NCBI GenBank assembly: GCA_904830895.1
Contig: LR882958.1
Location: 1,482,001 to 1,546,000 of the forward strand
Direction: 5' to 3'
Origin: Planktothrix rubescens CCAP 1459/22
GTDB lineage: Bacteria; Cyanobacteriota; Cyanobacteriia; Cyanobacteriales; Microcoleaceae
DNA length: 64,000 nt
Part shown: positions 16,159-25,616 of the stretch, piece by piece
How positions within the stretch are numbered: the first letter of the stretch is position 1
How the letters are laid out: each line of letters opens with the position of its first letter
Program-made: the position numbers and the translations under genes
Notes under the pieces: model-generated
What the model was told of the DNA's origin: nothing
Seen by the model: the letters and a program-made list of their open reading frames with translations, nothing else
Database searches by the model: none

Positions 16159-18063
16159 ATGACGACGAAATTTGAACCCCCAATTTCTACTCAACGTACA
16201 GGTTTATCTCTCCTCGTCGCTAGAATTTTAGCTCTGATTGTTACGGCTAATTTTTGTTTAGTCGTTTTTGATTTAAGTTATATTAAACTTCGTCGATTTT
16301 ATTTACAATGGAGTCAACATCAAGCCCAATCTGAAAATACACCTAAAAATCAATATTTGCAGCAAGTTGATCAACTTGAAAAAACAATTAATCAATTTGG
16401 AATTGAGTCTAAAGAAGTTAAGTTAGCATTAAAAAATATTCGTGAATCGAGTTTACAAATATTTATAGAAAATCCCCCATTTCGGGTTTTAAATTCCTAT
16501 GGAACTTTAGTAGAAATTCAAAAACGCTTTCAGAACCATGTCAAAATTAATAATTTTCAGCAAGCCTTGGAAACCTTCTGGAGTCCTGATTTTTTCAATC
16601 AAAAACAATGGCAAAAAGAGTTAAAGTTTTTTAATCAAAATATTAGATTTTTAATTTTATTTAATGAACCCAGTTTAACCTATGATATTATTAAAGGGAT
16701 TGAACCCGATCGTATGACTCAAAGTTATTTAGTTAAAGTTTCCGAATTAAAAGTTTATTTAAAATACAATGAGTTAAATACCCCGAAAGCCGAAACTTTA
16801 CTCAAAGATCTACGAGAATCAAGTGCTAAGATTATTGATCGGACTTATTTTTTACAATTAGAACATAATTTGGGGCCATTAACCGAAGCTAAATATCGCA
16901 TGATTGATCATATTTATAGTCGAGATCCCAGGGTGACAACTCGGCTGACCCCTACCCTAAAATTTTTATATAAAATTAACCTATTAAATTTTTTAGCCCC
17001 GGAGTTAATTTGGGCTGATCGCTCCTCCAGACAGGCTTTTTATGTCTTTTGGAGTGTGGAAAATTTAGAAAAACAAGGATGGGAAAAAGAACTCAAATTT
17101 TTTGAAAATGATATTCAAAGTTTAATGGAGTCATTCTATTTTCGACAATTGAGTTTAAATGGTCAATTTGTGAATCGATTTTGGTTGATTGATTTACCTT
17201 GGATCAGCCTGTTTTTCTTAATCTTCTTAATGGAAATCTATGTTCTTCGTTCTCGCCAACCCCAACTAACACTAAGGGAGGCAATTTTAAAATTATGGTA
17301 TTATGTATTTTTGTTAATTCCTAAATTATTATTTTTACGTTTTATTTCAGCCATTTATCACTTAAATCGAGCCAATTTTCCGAGTTTACAACCAACTATT
17401 GATTACCTAAAATTAAAAATAATCTATAGTTTTGCTCAGGAATTAGTTCAAGTTTTGGTGAATCAAGGGGTTGATAAAATCAAAGATTTTGTTAAACAAG
17501 GAAGCCTGAAAAAGTTAGTTAATCCTCCTTCTTCCTATCAATCTATTTCCTTAGAAGATATTGAACTTGAATCCCAGTCTCCCCCCGGAATTTCTAACCA
17601 AATTGTTGAAATTACAATTGCTAAAGTTTTACCAACCATTCGCCCTGAATTAGAGGCTTACTTACACTATCAAGTCACTAACTCGATTCAACAGTCTCCG
17701 ATTTATAAAGGATTAAATAAAATTCCTTTTATTGGACATTTGCCTCAACAAGTTGCTGATAGTTTTGTTAAAAAAATTGCAATTACCATTTCAGAAAGTC
17801 CTAAAAAATCCCTGGAAGCAGGAAAAAACAAACCTCCAGATTTTATCGCCATACAGTTACAAAAACGCTTGACACGACAGTTCGTAGATACATTAAGAAT
17901 AGAATTACAAAAAGAACAAATTTTTGATGATGCCGAACTAATTTTAGTCAAGTGGTTAGAAGGGTTAAAATCCAATCAAGTTAAAGATTTAGAAGCTAAA
18001 CAAATCATTAAAACAGTTAACATCGAAGACAATAAACAAATTTCTCCGAGTCCAGATTCATAA
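16159..18063 (+). CDS. Large hypothetical membrane protein
   Basis: The roughly 634-residue product is not recognised as a named family. An N-terminal membrane segment (about residues 15-38) is followed by a charged, largely helical region of about 300 residues, probably periplasmic or luminal. It contains KKNIRESSLQIF-like and EKELKFFENDIQSL motifs that recur in similar form (EWQKELKFFNQNIRF at about 155; EKELKFFENDIQSL at about 312), suggesting an internal duplication. A membrane hairpin follows at about 348-400 (WISLFFLIFLMEIYVL and LWYYVFLLIPKLLFL), then a long helical C-terminal half. The ATG at 16159 is preferred over a GTG two codons earlier. It may be co-transcribed with the YbhN-like gene, 31 bp upstream. 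Confidence 0.72.
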   Translation: MTTKFEPPISTQRTGLSLLVARILALIVTANFCLVVFDLSYIKLRRFYLQWSQHQAQSENTPKNQYLQQVDQLEKTINQFGIESKEVKLALKNIRESSLQIFIENPPFRVLNSYGTLVEIQKRFQNHVKINNFQQALETFWSPDFFNQKQWQKELKFFNQNIRFLILFNEPSLTYDIIKGIEPDRMTQSYLVKVSELKVYLKYNELNTPKAETLLKDLRESSAKIIDRTYFLQLEHNLGPLTEAKYRMIDHIYSRDPRVTTRLTPTLKFLYKINLLNFLAPELIWADRSSRQAFYVFWSVENLEKQGWEKELKFFENDIQSLMESFYFRQLSLNGQFVNRFWLIDLPWISLFFLIFLMEIYVLRSRQPQLTLREAILKLWYYVFLLIPKLLFLRFISAIYHLNRANFPSLQPTIDYLKLKIIYSFAQELVQVLVNQGVDKIKDFVKQGSLKKLVNPPSSYQSISLEDIELESQSPPGISNQIVEITIAKVLPTIRPELEAYLHYQVTNSIQQSPIYKGLNKIPFIGHLPQQVADSFVKKIAITISESPKKSLEAGKNKPPDFIAIQLQKRLTRQFVDTLRIELQKEQIFDDAELILVKWLEGLKSNQVKDLEAKQIIKTVNIEDNKQISPSPDS

Positions 18064-18181
18064 AATCAAGCGATGGCTTTTCCCCTGGAGAGGGACAAGT
18101 TTGACGGCCTGTCTTTTGACAAGGGGGAACCCATTTTGCACCATAGAATAATTGATTCAATTTCCTAACAGGAGAACACCG

Positions 18182-18517
18182 ATGAAAAAAATAATTTCAG
18201 TTTTGTTAGTCATGACCGTCGCTATTTTAACTTTTGTTCCCAGTGCCTTCGCCGCCGATTTAGCAAGTGGAGCTAAAATATTTGCGTCAAATTGTGCATC
18301 TTGTCACGCCGGGGGGAGAAACTTAATTAATGCGAGCAAAACTTTGAAAAAATCGGATCTGGAAAAATATGGGATGTATGATCTCCAGGCAATTATAACC
18401 CAAGTAACAAATGGGAAAGCAGCCATGCCTAGCTTCAAAGGTCGTTTAAAAGACAATCAAATTGCCGATGTTGCCGCTTATGTATTAGCTCAAGCGGATA
18501 AAGACTGGAAAAAGTAA
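18182..18517 (+). CDS. petJ: Cytochrome c6
   Basis: The 111-residue precursor has a clear signal peptide ([18 protein letters not shown]...AFA) that sends it to the thylakoid lumen. The mature protein starts [10 protein letters not shown]. Haem is attached at CASCH, and the methionine ligand is in [11 protein letters not shown]. Cytochrome c6 carries electrons from cytochrome b6f to photosystem I, or to oxidase, when plastocyanin is not made. An AACAGGAG ribosome site precedes the ATG at 18182. An inverted GACA-N12-TGTC lies at 18094-18113 in the promoter region and is a speculative operator. The two genes downstream encode a BlaI-type regulator and M56 protease matching the PetR/PetP copper switch described in Synechocystis. 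Confidence 0.93.
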   Translation: MKKIISVLLVMTVAILTFVPSAFAADLASGAKIFASNCASCHAGGRNLINASKTLKKSDLEKYGMYDLQAIITQVTNGKAAMPSFKGRLKDNQIADVAAYVLAQADKDWKK

Positions 18518-18688
18518 TCTAAATTAACCTGGGATTTTAATACAGTTAAACCTCTTAAGCTCTTTAATTAATTATAGTTTTGGGAGGTTTTCTGTTTTTT
18601 TGCATTGAGTTAAGAAATTAGGAAAACTTGATTTTGGTTCAAATAATCTGTTACAGTAAATAATTAGTCTTATTTTTATGTATTTCCT

Positions 18689-19111
18689 ATGGCTCCTTTG
18701 CCTAATTATCGTCCTCGGCAACTTTCCCTCGGCCCGTTAGAAACGGAAATCCTAGAAATAGTCTGGGAATTGGGTATAACCACGGTTAAAGACGTCCATG
18801 AACGGATTTTATCTGACCCAAATCGAGAATTAGCTTATACTTCAGTAACAACAGTATTGCGTCGTTTAACAGATAAGGGTTGGTTAACTTGCAATAAACA
18901 GGAGCGGGCTTTTTATTGGCAAGCTTTACTCACCCGTGAACAAGCCCAGGCTATTTTAGCTTATGATCGTTTAAATAGATTTTTAGCCATAGGTAATCCC
19001 GATATAGTTGCTTCTTTTGCTGATAGTTTAGATACTGCAAGTTTAGATCAAATTGATGCTATTGCCTCACGCCTTGATGCTATTCGTCGCCAACGGGAGG
19101 GACAACAATAA
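18689..19111 (+). CDS. petR: BlaI/CopY-family regulator, probable PetR
   Basis: The 140-residue winged-helix protein is of the BlaI/MecI/CopY family: LGPLETEILEIVWELGITTVKDV, then the recognition region AYTSVTTVLRRLTDKGWL. Position next to petJ, and overlap of its stop codon with the start of an M56 protease gene (TAATG), match petR-petP. In Synechocystis PetR represses petE (plastocyanin) and activates petJ, and is degraded in a PetP- and copper-dependent way. The same role is inferred here from synteny and family. No copper-binding motif is obvious in the regulator itself. Confidence 0.83.
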   Translation: MAPLPNYRPRQLSLGPLETEILEIVWELGITTVKDVHERILSDPNRELAYTSVTTVLRRLTDKGWLTCNKQERAFYWQALLTREQAQAILAYDRLNRFLAIGNPDIVASFADSLDTASLDQIDAIASRLDAIRRQREGQQ

Positions 19112-19956
19112 TGCACTTAATGATTATTTTATTCGCCCTAGGATGCGCGGTCGGTTTGCGACTCATCCCCTTACCTCAAGGGGGAAGTTGGCATCAACGC
19201 TGGCAAAAATCTCTATTTTTGTTCGTCTGTCCGCCTTTGGTTTTATTGATGACCGCTTTGGCTGTATTATGGATGGGAACAAAAGGGGAAATGTTGGGAC
19301 TCGAAGCCAGTTGGTTTAGTTATATTCTGGCTTTGGGATTTATCGGTTGGGGAATATTAACGGTTATTAAGTTAATCGGTCAATTGTGGCAATCTCAATA
19401 CCGAATTCATCGCCTATCTCAACAGCTTGTGATGGGAAAAACAGCACGAATTTTAGAGGATGATTTTCCCTATAGCGCTCAAATTGGATTTTGGCAGCCG
19501 AAATTGGTAGTTAGTAGAGGATTATTAAACCTCTTAGATGAGACCCATTTAGAAGCAGTGATTGCCCATGAACAAGCCCATTTAAACTATCGAGATACTT
19601 TTTGGTTTTTTGCATTAGGCTGGCTACAAACTTTAACCATTTGGCTTCCTAATACCAACCAACTCTGGCAAGAATTACTATTATTAAGGGAAATGCGGGC
19701 TGATCGTTACGCCACCCAACAAGTTGACGCTTTAGTATTAGCAGAATCCCTATTATATCTTGCTAAAGCTCCTTTTGAATCTCCCGATTATGGCAATTTA
19801 TCCTTTAGTTGTTCCATTCGTAGTAGTCGTTTAGAAGAAAGAATAGATGCAATTCTAATGGAAGATTCTGCTCCTTTAACCTGGGGATGGTGGGTGTGGA
19901 TATTACTATTTTGGGTCTGTTTACCTTGGATTACAGTCCCCTTCCATTATTCCTAA
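19111..19956 (+). CDS. petP: BlaR1-type M56 membrane metalloprotease, probable PetP
   Basis: The 281-residue protein has about four membrane segments and a gluzincin-type active site: HEQAHLNYRD (HExxH) at about residue 151 and a downstream REMRADRYA segment with the third zinc ligand. It lacks the extracellular penicillin-binding sensor domain of BlaR1, so it must sense something other than beta-lactam. Copper is the expected signal by analogy with PetP. It is translationally coupled to petR. A GACGGGG hairpin follows its stop codon. Confidence 0.83.
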   Translation: MHLMIILFALGCAVGLRLIPLPQGGSWHQRWQKSLFLFVCPPLVLLMTALAVLWMGTKGEMLGLEASWFSYILALGFIGWGILTVIKLIGQLWQSQYRIHRLSQQLVMGKTARILEDDFPYSAQIGFWQPKLVVSRGLLNLLDETHLEAVIAHEQAHLNYRDTFWFFALGWLQTLTIWLPNTNQLWQELLLLREMRADRYATQQVDALVLAESLLYLAKAPFESPDYGNLSFSCSIRSSRLEERIDAILMEDSAPLTWGWWVWILLFWVCLPWITVPFHYS

Positions 19957-19983
19957 TCATACCAATTCTTTGAATACCCTTAA

Positions 19984-20019
19984 CCCCGTCATATTTTAAC
20001 ATTAAAGGACGGGGATTTT
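19984..20019 (+). terminator. Hairpin between petP and hypD
   Basis: CCCCGTC (19984-19990) pairs with GACGGGG (20008-20014), followed by ATTTTGGTTT. It overlaps the hypD stop codon and could end transcription of petP. Confidence 0.5.
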
Positions 20020-21111
20020 GGTTTGTTGACGATAGCGATAATAGGCAGCACAAGCTCCTTCAGAAGAAACCATTGGAGCCCCTAACGGATGTTCGGGAGT
20101 GCAACGGGTTCCAAAAACCGGACATTCCTGGGGTTTTTTAATCCCTTGGAGAATTTCACCACTAATACAATCTTGGCAGGGGGAAGAAACCGGAATTAAC
20201 TGTTGAGAATTAAACCGTTTTTGAGCATCAAAATTAATATATTTTTGTTTAATTCCTAACCCACTTTGGGGAATTTCTCCCAATCCTCGCCATTCACGCG
20301 GTACAATTTCAAAGACTTCTTTAATTATCGTTTTAGCAGTTTCATTCCCATCTTGACGAACAGAACGATTATATTGATTTTCTAATTTATATTCTCCCTT
20401 TTCCATCTGTTGAATACATAAATAAATTCCTTGTAAAATATCAATAGGTTCAAACCCAGTTACCACAATTGGAATATTATATTTATCAACAATAGGCTCA
20501 TATTCCGTATATCCCATCACGGTACAAACATGACCCGCCGCTAAAAACCCTTGCACCTGACAATTAGGACTCGATAAGAGGGCTTCCATCGCCGGAGGCA
20601 CCAGAACATGGGATACTAAAAGGGAGAAGTTATTAATATTTTGTTGGTGGGCTTGATAGACTGCCATGGCGGTAATTGGGGCGGTAGTTTCAAAGCCAAC
20701 GGCAAAGAAAATCACCTGTTTTGTGGGGTTTTGTTGGGCAATTTTTAAACAGTCTAAGGGATTATAAATAATTCGGATATCTCCCCCGGTAGCTTTAACA
20801 CTTAATAGGTCTTTTTCACTCCCCGGAACCCTTAACATATCTCCAAAGGAACAAAAAATAATATTAGGCAAGGAAGCGAGGGCAATAGCTTGATCAATAA
20901 TATTAATATCGGTGACACAAACGGGACAGCCAGGGCCATGAATTAAGGTAATTTCTGAGGGGAGAAGTTCATCAATTCCGTATTTAACAATAGAATGGGT
21001 TTGTCCTCCACAAATCTCCATGATTTTCCAGGGTTTTGTGGTGATTGATGCGATCGCTTTTGCATAATCTTGAGCGAGTTTTCCATCCCGGTATTCATCA
21101 ACAAATTTCAT
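20002..21111 (-). CDS. hypD: Hydrogenase maturation protein HypD
   Basis: The 369-residue protein is normal in length for HypD. With HypC it forms the scaffold on which the Fe(CN)2CO centre of [NiFe] hydrogenase is assembled. Visible signatures are [29 protein letters not shown] and the C-terminal iron-sulfur cysteine cluster ([12 protein letters not shown]). No other hyp or hox gene lies nearby, so it stands apart from the usual maturation cluster. It is on the minus strand and convergent with petP. Confidence 0.94.
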   Translation of the reverse strand: MKFVDEYRDGKLAQDYAKAIASITTKPWKIMEICGGQTHSIVKYGIDELLPSEITLIHGPGCPVCVTDINIIDQAIALASLPNIIFCSFGDMLRVPGSEKDLLSVKATGGDIRIIYNPLDCLKIAQQNPTKQVIFFAVGFETTAPITAMAVYQAHQQNINNFSLLVSHVLVPPAMEALLSSPNCQVQGFLAAGHVCTVMGYTEYEPIVDKYNIPIVVTGFEPIDILQGIYLCIQQMEKGEYKLENQYNRSVRQDGNETAKTIIKEVFEIVPREWRGLGEIPQSGLGIKQKYINFDAQKRFNSQQLIPVSSPCQDCISGEILQGIKKPQECPVFGTRCTPEHPLGAPMVSSEGACAAYYRYRQQTKIPVL

Positions 21112-21176
21112 AATATTTTCTACCTAGAAATACTTTTGGGGTGATTCTAACACCCTAATGTTAAGGCAGAAACTAT

Positions 21177-21208
21177 AAAAAAGCATTCCCCGGCCGAAAC
21201 CAGGGAAT
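21177..21208 (-). terminator. Terminator after purA
   Basis: On the minus strand ATTCCCTGG pairs with CCGGGGAAT across TTTCGG and is followed by GCTTTTTT. It lies just downstream of the purA stop. Confidence 0.75.
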
Positions 21209-21221
21209 CAGGGAGAAGATA

Positions 21222-22583
<1,362 letters not shown>

Positions 22584-22696
22584 TTACACAAATCCTGATT
22601 ATCTATGATTACAGGCACTCTGTCAAATTAAGTTTTGTGAAATCTTTTGTGGAGACGCGGCATAGCACCTCTCCACTGAAGATGCTGATCTTGATA

Positions 22697-22796
22697 AGCT
22701 GTACTGCATTTAAACTGTATATTCCAGCGAGCGAGGACGCTCGCACTGCATAGGATTCAAGATTTCTGCATGACTAATTTAGATGCAGCAACAGCT
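22697..22796. mobile_element. 100-bp MITE with IS630-type ends
   Basis: The left end AGCTGTACTGCATTTAAACTGT closely matches the left end of the IS630 element at 1945. The right end, read on the other strand, is AGCTGTTGCTGCATCTAAAT, matching that element's right end. TA flanks both sides (22695-22696 and 22797-22798). There is no coding sequence. It is probably mobilised in trans by an IS630 transposase. It carries one copy of a 22-bp GC-rich repeat inside. Confidence 0.85.
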
Positions 22797-22852
22797 TATC
22801 GGTTTTTTCAGCAAAAAAACAGTAATCTGTAGTGCGAGCGTCCTCGCTCGCT
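22726..22852. repeat. Perfect 22-bp inverted repeat
   Basis: AGCGAGCGAGGACGCTCGCA plus CT at 22726-22747 is the exact reverse complement of 22831-22852. One arm is inside the MITE and the other is 34 bp outside it, so paired they would form a hairpin with an 83-nt loop. Each arm is also partly palindromic (GCGAGCG..CGCTCGC). Confidence 0.85.
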
Positions 22853-22856
22853 AAAA

Positions 22857-22921
22857 TATATGGTTGAAATATATGGTTGAAATATATGGTTGAAATATAT
22901 GGTTGAAATATATGGTTGAAA
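22857..22921. repeat. 13-bp tandem repeat, five copies
   Basis: TGGTTGAAATATA is repeated five times head to tail, starting at 22861, 22874, 22887, 22900 and 22913. Copies are identical except for the truncated last one. It lies about 155 bp upstream of the adenosine-deaminase-family gene. The rest of 22575-23075 shows an imperfect GTGGAGA...TCTCCAC palindrome at 22649-22676 and no gene. Confidence 0.9.
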
Positions 22922-23075
22922 TTCTCAAAGGATTACAACCTGTTTAGAAGACTTGCTACATTTTTATACAGCCTTTCATTATAACAAAAAAAATAGGTTT
23001 TGGTTGATTATCCTAAAAAACAATAATCTTCATAAAAATACTAGGTTTGACCCCATATTTTTTTAGGGCTGTGCT

Positions 23076-24143
23076 ATGGTGAATAGTCAATATCATCATC
23101 AGTTTATTATGCCGTTACACGCCGAGTTACATCGCCATTTAGGGGGTTCAGTTGTACCGCGCATTCTGTGGCGGTATTTCCAACGTCATAACCCTCAGTT
23201 TACCCAAGGTTTCGCAGAATATGAAGGGTTTGAAGATTTTTATACCAAGCCCCGCAATACCTTAGATGAATATTTAGAACTGCATACTATGGTTGAAAGT
23301 GTGCAGACCGTTGAAACCCTCCCCTATTTTATTTATCGGTTGATGCGCGGGGCTTATACTTTTGAAAATTTAGCCTATTTAGAATTACGTTATACTCCTT
23401 ATTTACGAACTCCAGAACATCTGAGTCAGTCCCAAAGAATTGACTGTATGGCTGAAATTGTTGAGGTGGTGGGAAAAGCTAGTCAACTGAGTGATACTCC
23501 TATTATCACTAGCCAAATTTTATGTATGCACACCCGACTTCCCTTTGAAGTCAACCGAGCTATTATTGATTTAGCTGCCCAAATGCCCCAATATGTTTGT
23601 GCTGTTGATATCGCCGGAGGGGATAATCATTATGGTCAACGGTTGGATGAATTTATTAATTTGTATAAATATGCCCTATCCTTGGGCTTGAAAACCACCG
23701 GACATTTATATGAAACCCCGGAAGGTTGTTATCCTGAATTATTGCCCTATTTAATGCGAATTGGTCACGGTATCCAAATTCCGTTATTACATCCCGAATT
23801 ATTACCGGAATTAGCCAAAAATAATCAATGTTTAGAGGTTTGTCCCACGACCTATATTAAAACTGGAACCCTCAAGGATATTCAGCAGTTAAAAATAGTT
23901 TTTGAACGCTGTTTTGATGCCGGGGTTGATATTGCTATTTGTACCGATAATGCCGGGTTACATAATGTTCGTTTACCCTTTGAATACGAGAATTTATTAA
24001 CCCTCGATATTATCGAGTTTGAACAATTAGAAGCCTGTCAGCAAGCCGCCTTTCGTCATGCCTTTGCCTGGCCCCATCAAAACCCGCCCACACAAATTCT
24101 TCATGGTTTATTAAAACCAGAACCCATAATCAGTTATCAGTAG
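23076..24143 (+). CDS. Adenosine deaminase-family amidohydrolase
   Basis: The 355-residue protein is a TIM-barrel amidohydrolase. Metal-binding HAELHRHLGGS, HLYE in place of the usual HAGE (keeping the His and Glu), RIGHGI, CPTT and CTDNAGLHN are visible. Adenosine deaminases normally have TDDP at the last position; here the second aspartate, which contacts the purine base, is asparagine. The substrate may therefore not be adenosine. The start may be the ATG at 23109, giving MPLHAELHRHL. The last residues (IISYQ) and the stop are encoded by heptamer and palindrome repeat DNA. Confidence 0.8.
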   Translation: MVNSQYHHQFIMPLHAELHRHLGGSVVPRILWRYFQRHNPQFTQGFAEYEGFEDFYTKPRNTLDEYLELHTMVESVQTVETLPYFIYRLMRGAYTFENLAYLELRYTPYLRTPEHLSQSQRIDCMAEIVEVVGKASQLSDTPIITSQILCMHTRLPFEVNRAIIDLAAQMPQYVCAVDIAGGDNHYGQRLDEFINLYKYALSLGLKTTGHLYETPEGCYPELLPYLMRIGHGIQIPLLHPELLPELAKNNQCLEVCPTTYIKTGTLKDIQQLKIVFERCFDAGVDIAICTDNAGLHNVRLPFEYENLLTLDIIEFEQLEACQQAAFRHAFAWPHQNPPTQILHGLLKPEPIISYQ

Positions 24144-24167
24144 AGACGTGCCATGGCGCGTCTCTAC
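24140..24167. repeat. GTAGAGACG...CGTCTCTAC palindrome at gene end
   Basis: This 28-bp near-perfect palindrome is centred on CCATGG. Its first bases include the TAG stop of the deaminase-family gene (24141-24143). A second copy occupies the same position after ureA (56591-56618). It lies between two convergent genes and may act as a terminator. Confidence 0.75.
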
Positions 24168-24185
24168 CCGTGATCAGTTATCAGT

Positions 24186-24605
24186 TTAAAATTGCTTAAT
24201 AATTAATAGACAATTGCGTCCATCTTCACCGTGATCATAACTTAAATAGTCCGCAATATCGCGCATTAATTTTAAACCCCTTCCTCCTCCTGAATGGTGA
24301 TCAATATCCATGGGAATATCCTTGATGTATTTCATTAAATCAAAAGGTGCGCCAAAATCCCAGATCCGAATTTCAATTTGTCGATCTAAAATAGTAACTT
24401 CTAAATCAATTTGTAAATCAGAAGAAAGTCCTTGGTGAGCATGACGAACAGCATTGGTAAATCCCTCCGCTAAAGCTAACTGACAGCGTAGCCAAACGGA
24501 TTTAGGAATAAAGGACTGATACAGTTGATCAAACCAAGACAAAACCTTAGCTAGACTATCTAGGCTAGAAGGAACTTGAAGTTGAGTAATTTGGGGTAAT
24601 GGCAA
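24186..24605 (-). CDS. RsbW-like anti-sigma factor / serine-protein kinase
   Basis: The 139-residue protein is a GHKL ATPase of the RsbW/SpoIIAB type. Its N box is LALAEGFTNAVRHAHQG, followed by the G1-like IRIWDFGAPFDL and G2-like SGGGRGLKLMRDIAD. Such kinases bind a sigma factor or other target and phosphorylate a STAS antagonist to switch partners. A REC-PP2C phosphatase gene lies divergently at 24932 and a STAS protein at 28249, giving all three parts of one module. The target sigma factor is not in the window. Confidence 0.85.
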   Translation of the reverse strand: MPLPQITQLQVPSSLDSLAKVLSWFDQLYQSFIPKSVWLRCQLALAEGFTNAVRHAHQGLSSDLQIDLEVTILDRQIEIRIWDFGAPFDLMKYIKDIPMDIDHHSGGGRGLKLMRDIADYLSYDHGEDGRNCLLIIKQF

Positions 24606-24931
24606 TGGTTTTAAACCCTCTTATTCAATCACAATAAGTTTGACTGATTCCCTAAGTCTTGAACAGTATTTAGGGATGGACTTCCCATAATTCTAGCCAT
24701 AGTTGGCGATATTTGTCTATACTGCATTTTTAAAAAGTTTTGCAGTGGGGTTGAACCGCAGTTGTGCCAAATCAAGTAAAATGCTTCTTTATTAACTGAA
24801 CATCATGCTAAATTGCTTGAATCTCAAATTCAGTCAACCTTCCAATTAGACTATACTCAAAGATCAAAAGAGCAAAGTCTTAACTTGGCCTTGATTACCC
24901 TCATCTGGTGTACCGACCTACCTCAACACTC
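24606..24931. other. Divergent intergenic region
   Basis: 326 bp separate the RsbW-like gene from the REC-PP2C gene. It must hold both promoters, but no convincing paired -35/-10 boxes or palindromes stand out. No small frame is credible. Confidence 0.5.
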
Positions 24932-25616
24932 ATGTTTAAAATTCTGGTTATCGATGATGATGTTGCCATTTTAGAACTTCTGAAAAGAACGCTGAAGAAA
25001 CAGGGTTATGATGTCAGCGTGGCAACTAATGGTGAAGAAGGTGTAGAACAGGCTAAACAGCTATGTCCGGCATTAATTATTTGTGATTGGATCATGCCCA
25101 GGCTGACGGGGATTGAGGTCTGTCGTCAAATTAAAGCCACCCCAGAATTATCAACAACACAGTTTTTTTTTATTAACTTCTTTGGGTTCGGTTTCTGACC
25201 GAGTTACGGGGTTAGATGCGGGGGCTGATGATTTTATTTCTAAACCAATTGAAATGAATGAACTCTATGCTAGAGTTCGGGCTGGGTTGAGATTACATCA
25301 ATTGAGTCAGGATTTACAAACTCAAAAACAATTAATTGAGGCTGAACTCGCCGAAGCTGCTGAGTATGTGCGATCGCTCCTTCCTGAACCTTTAACGGAA
25401 CCGATTAGAATTGATACCAAATTCATTCCTTCTCGTCAATTAGGCGGTGACTCCTTTGACTATTATTGGCTGGATTCTGACCATTTATCAATTTATTTAT
25501 TAGATACATCAGGACATGGTTTAAAAGCAGCACTCCCTTCGGTTTCCGTGCTGAATTTACTCCGATCTAGGGCAATTCCTAATATTAATTACTATCAACC
25601 CAGTAACGTTTTAAAA

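Noticed and set aside
22857-22921. CRISPR-like array
   Set aside because: Units are 13 bp with no spacers; simple tandem repeat. No cas gene in the window.
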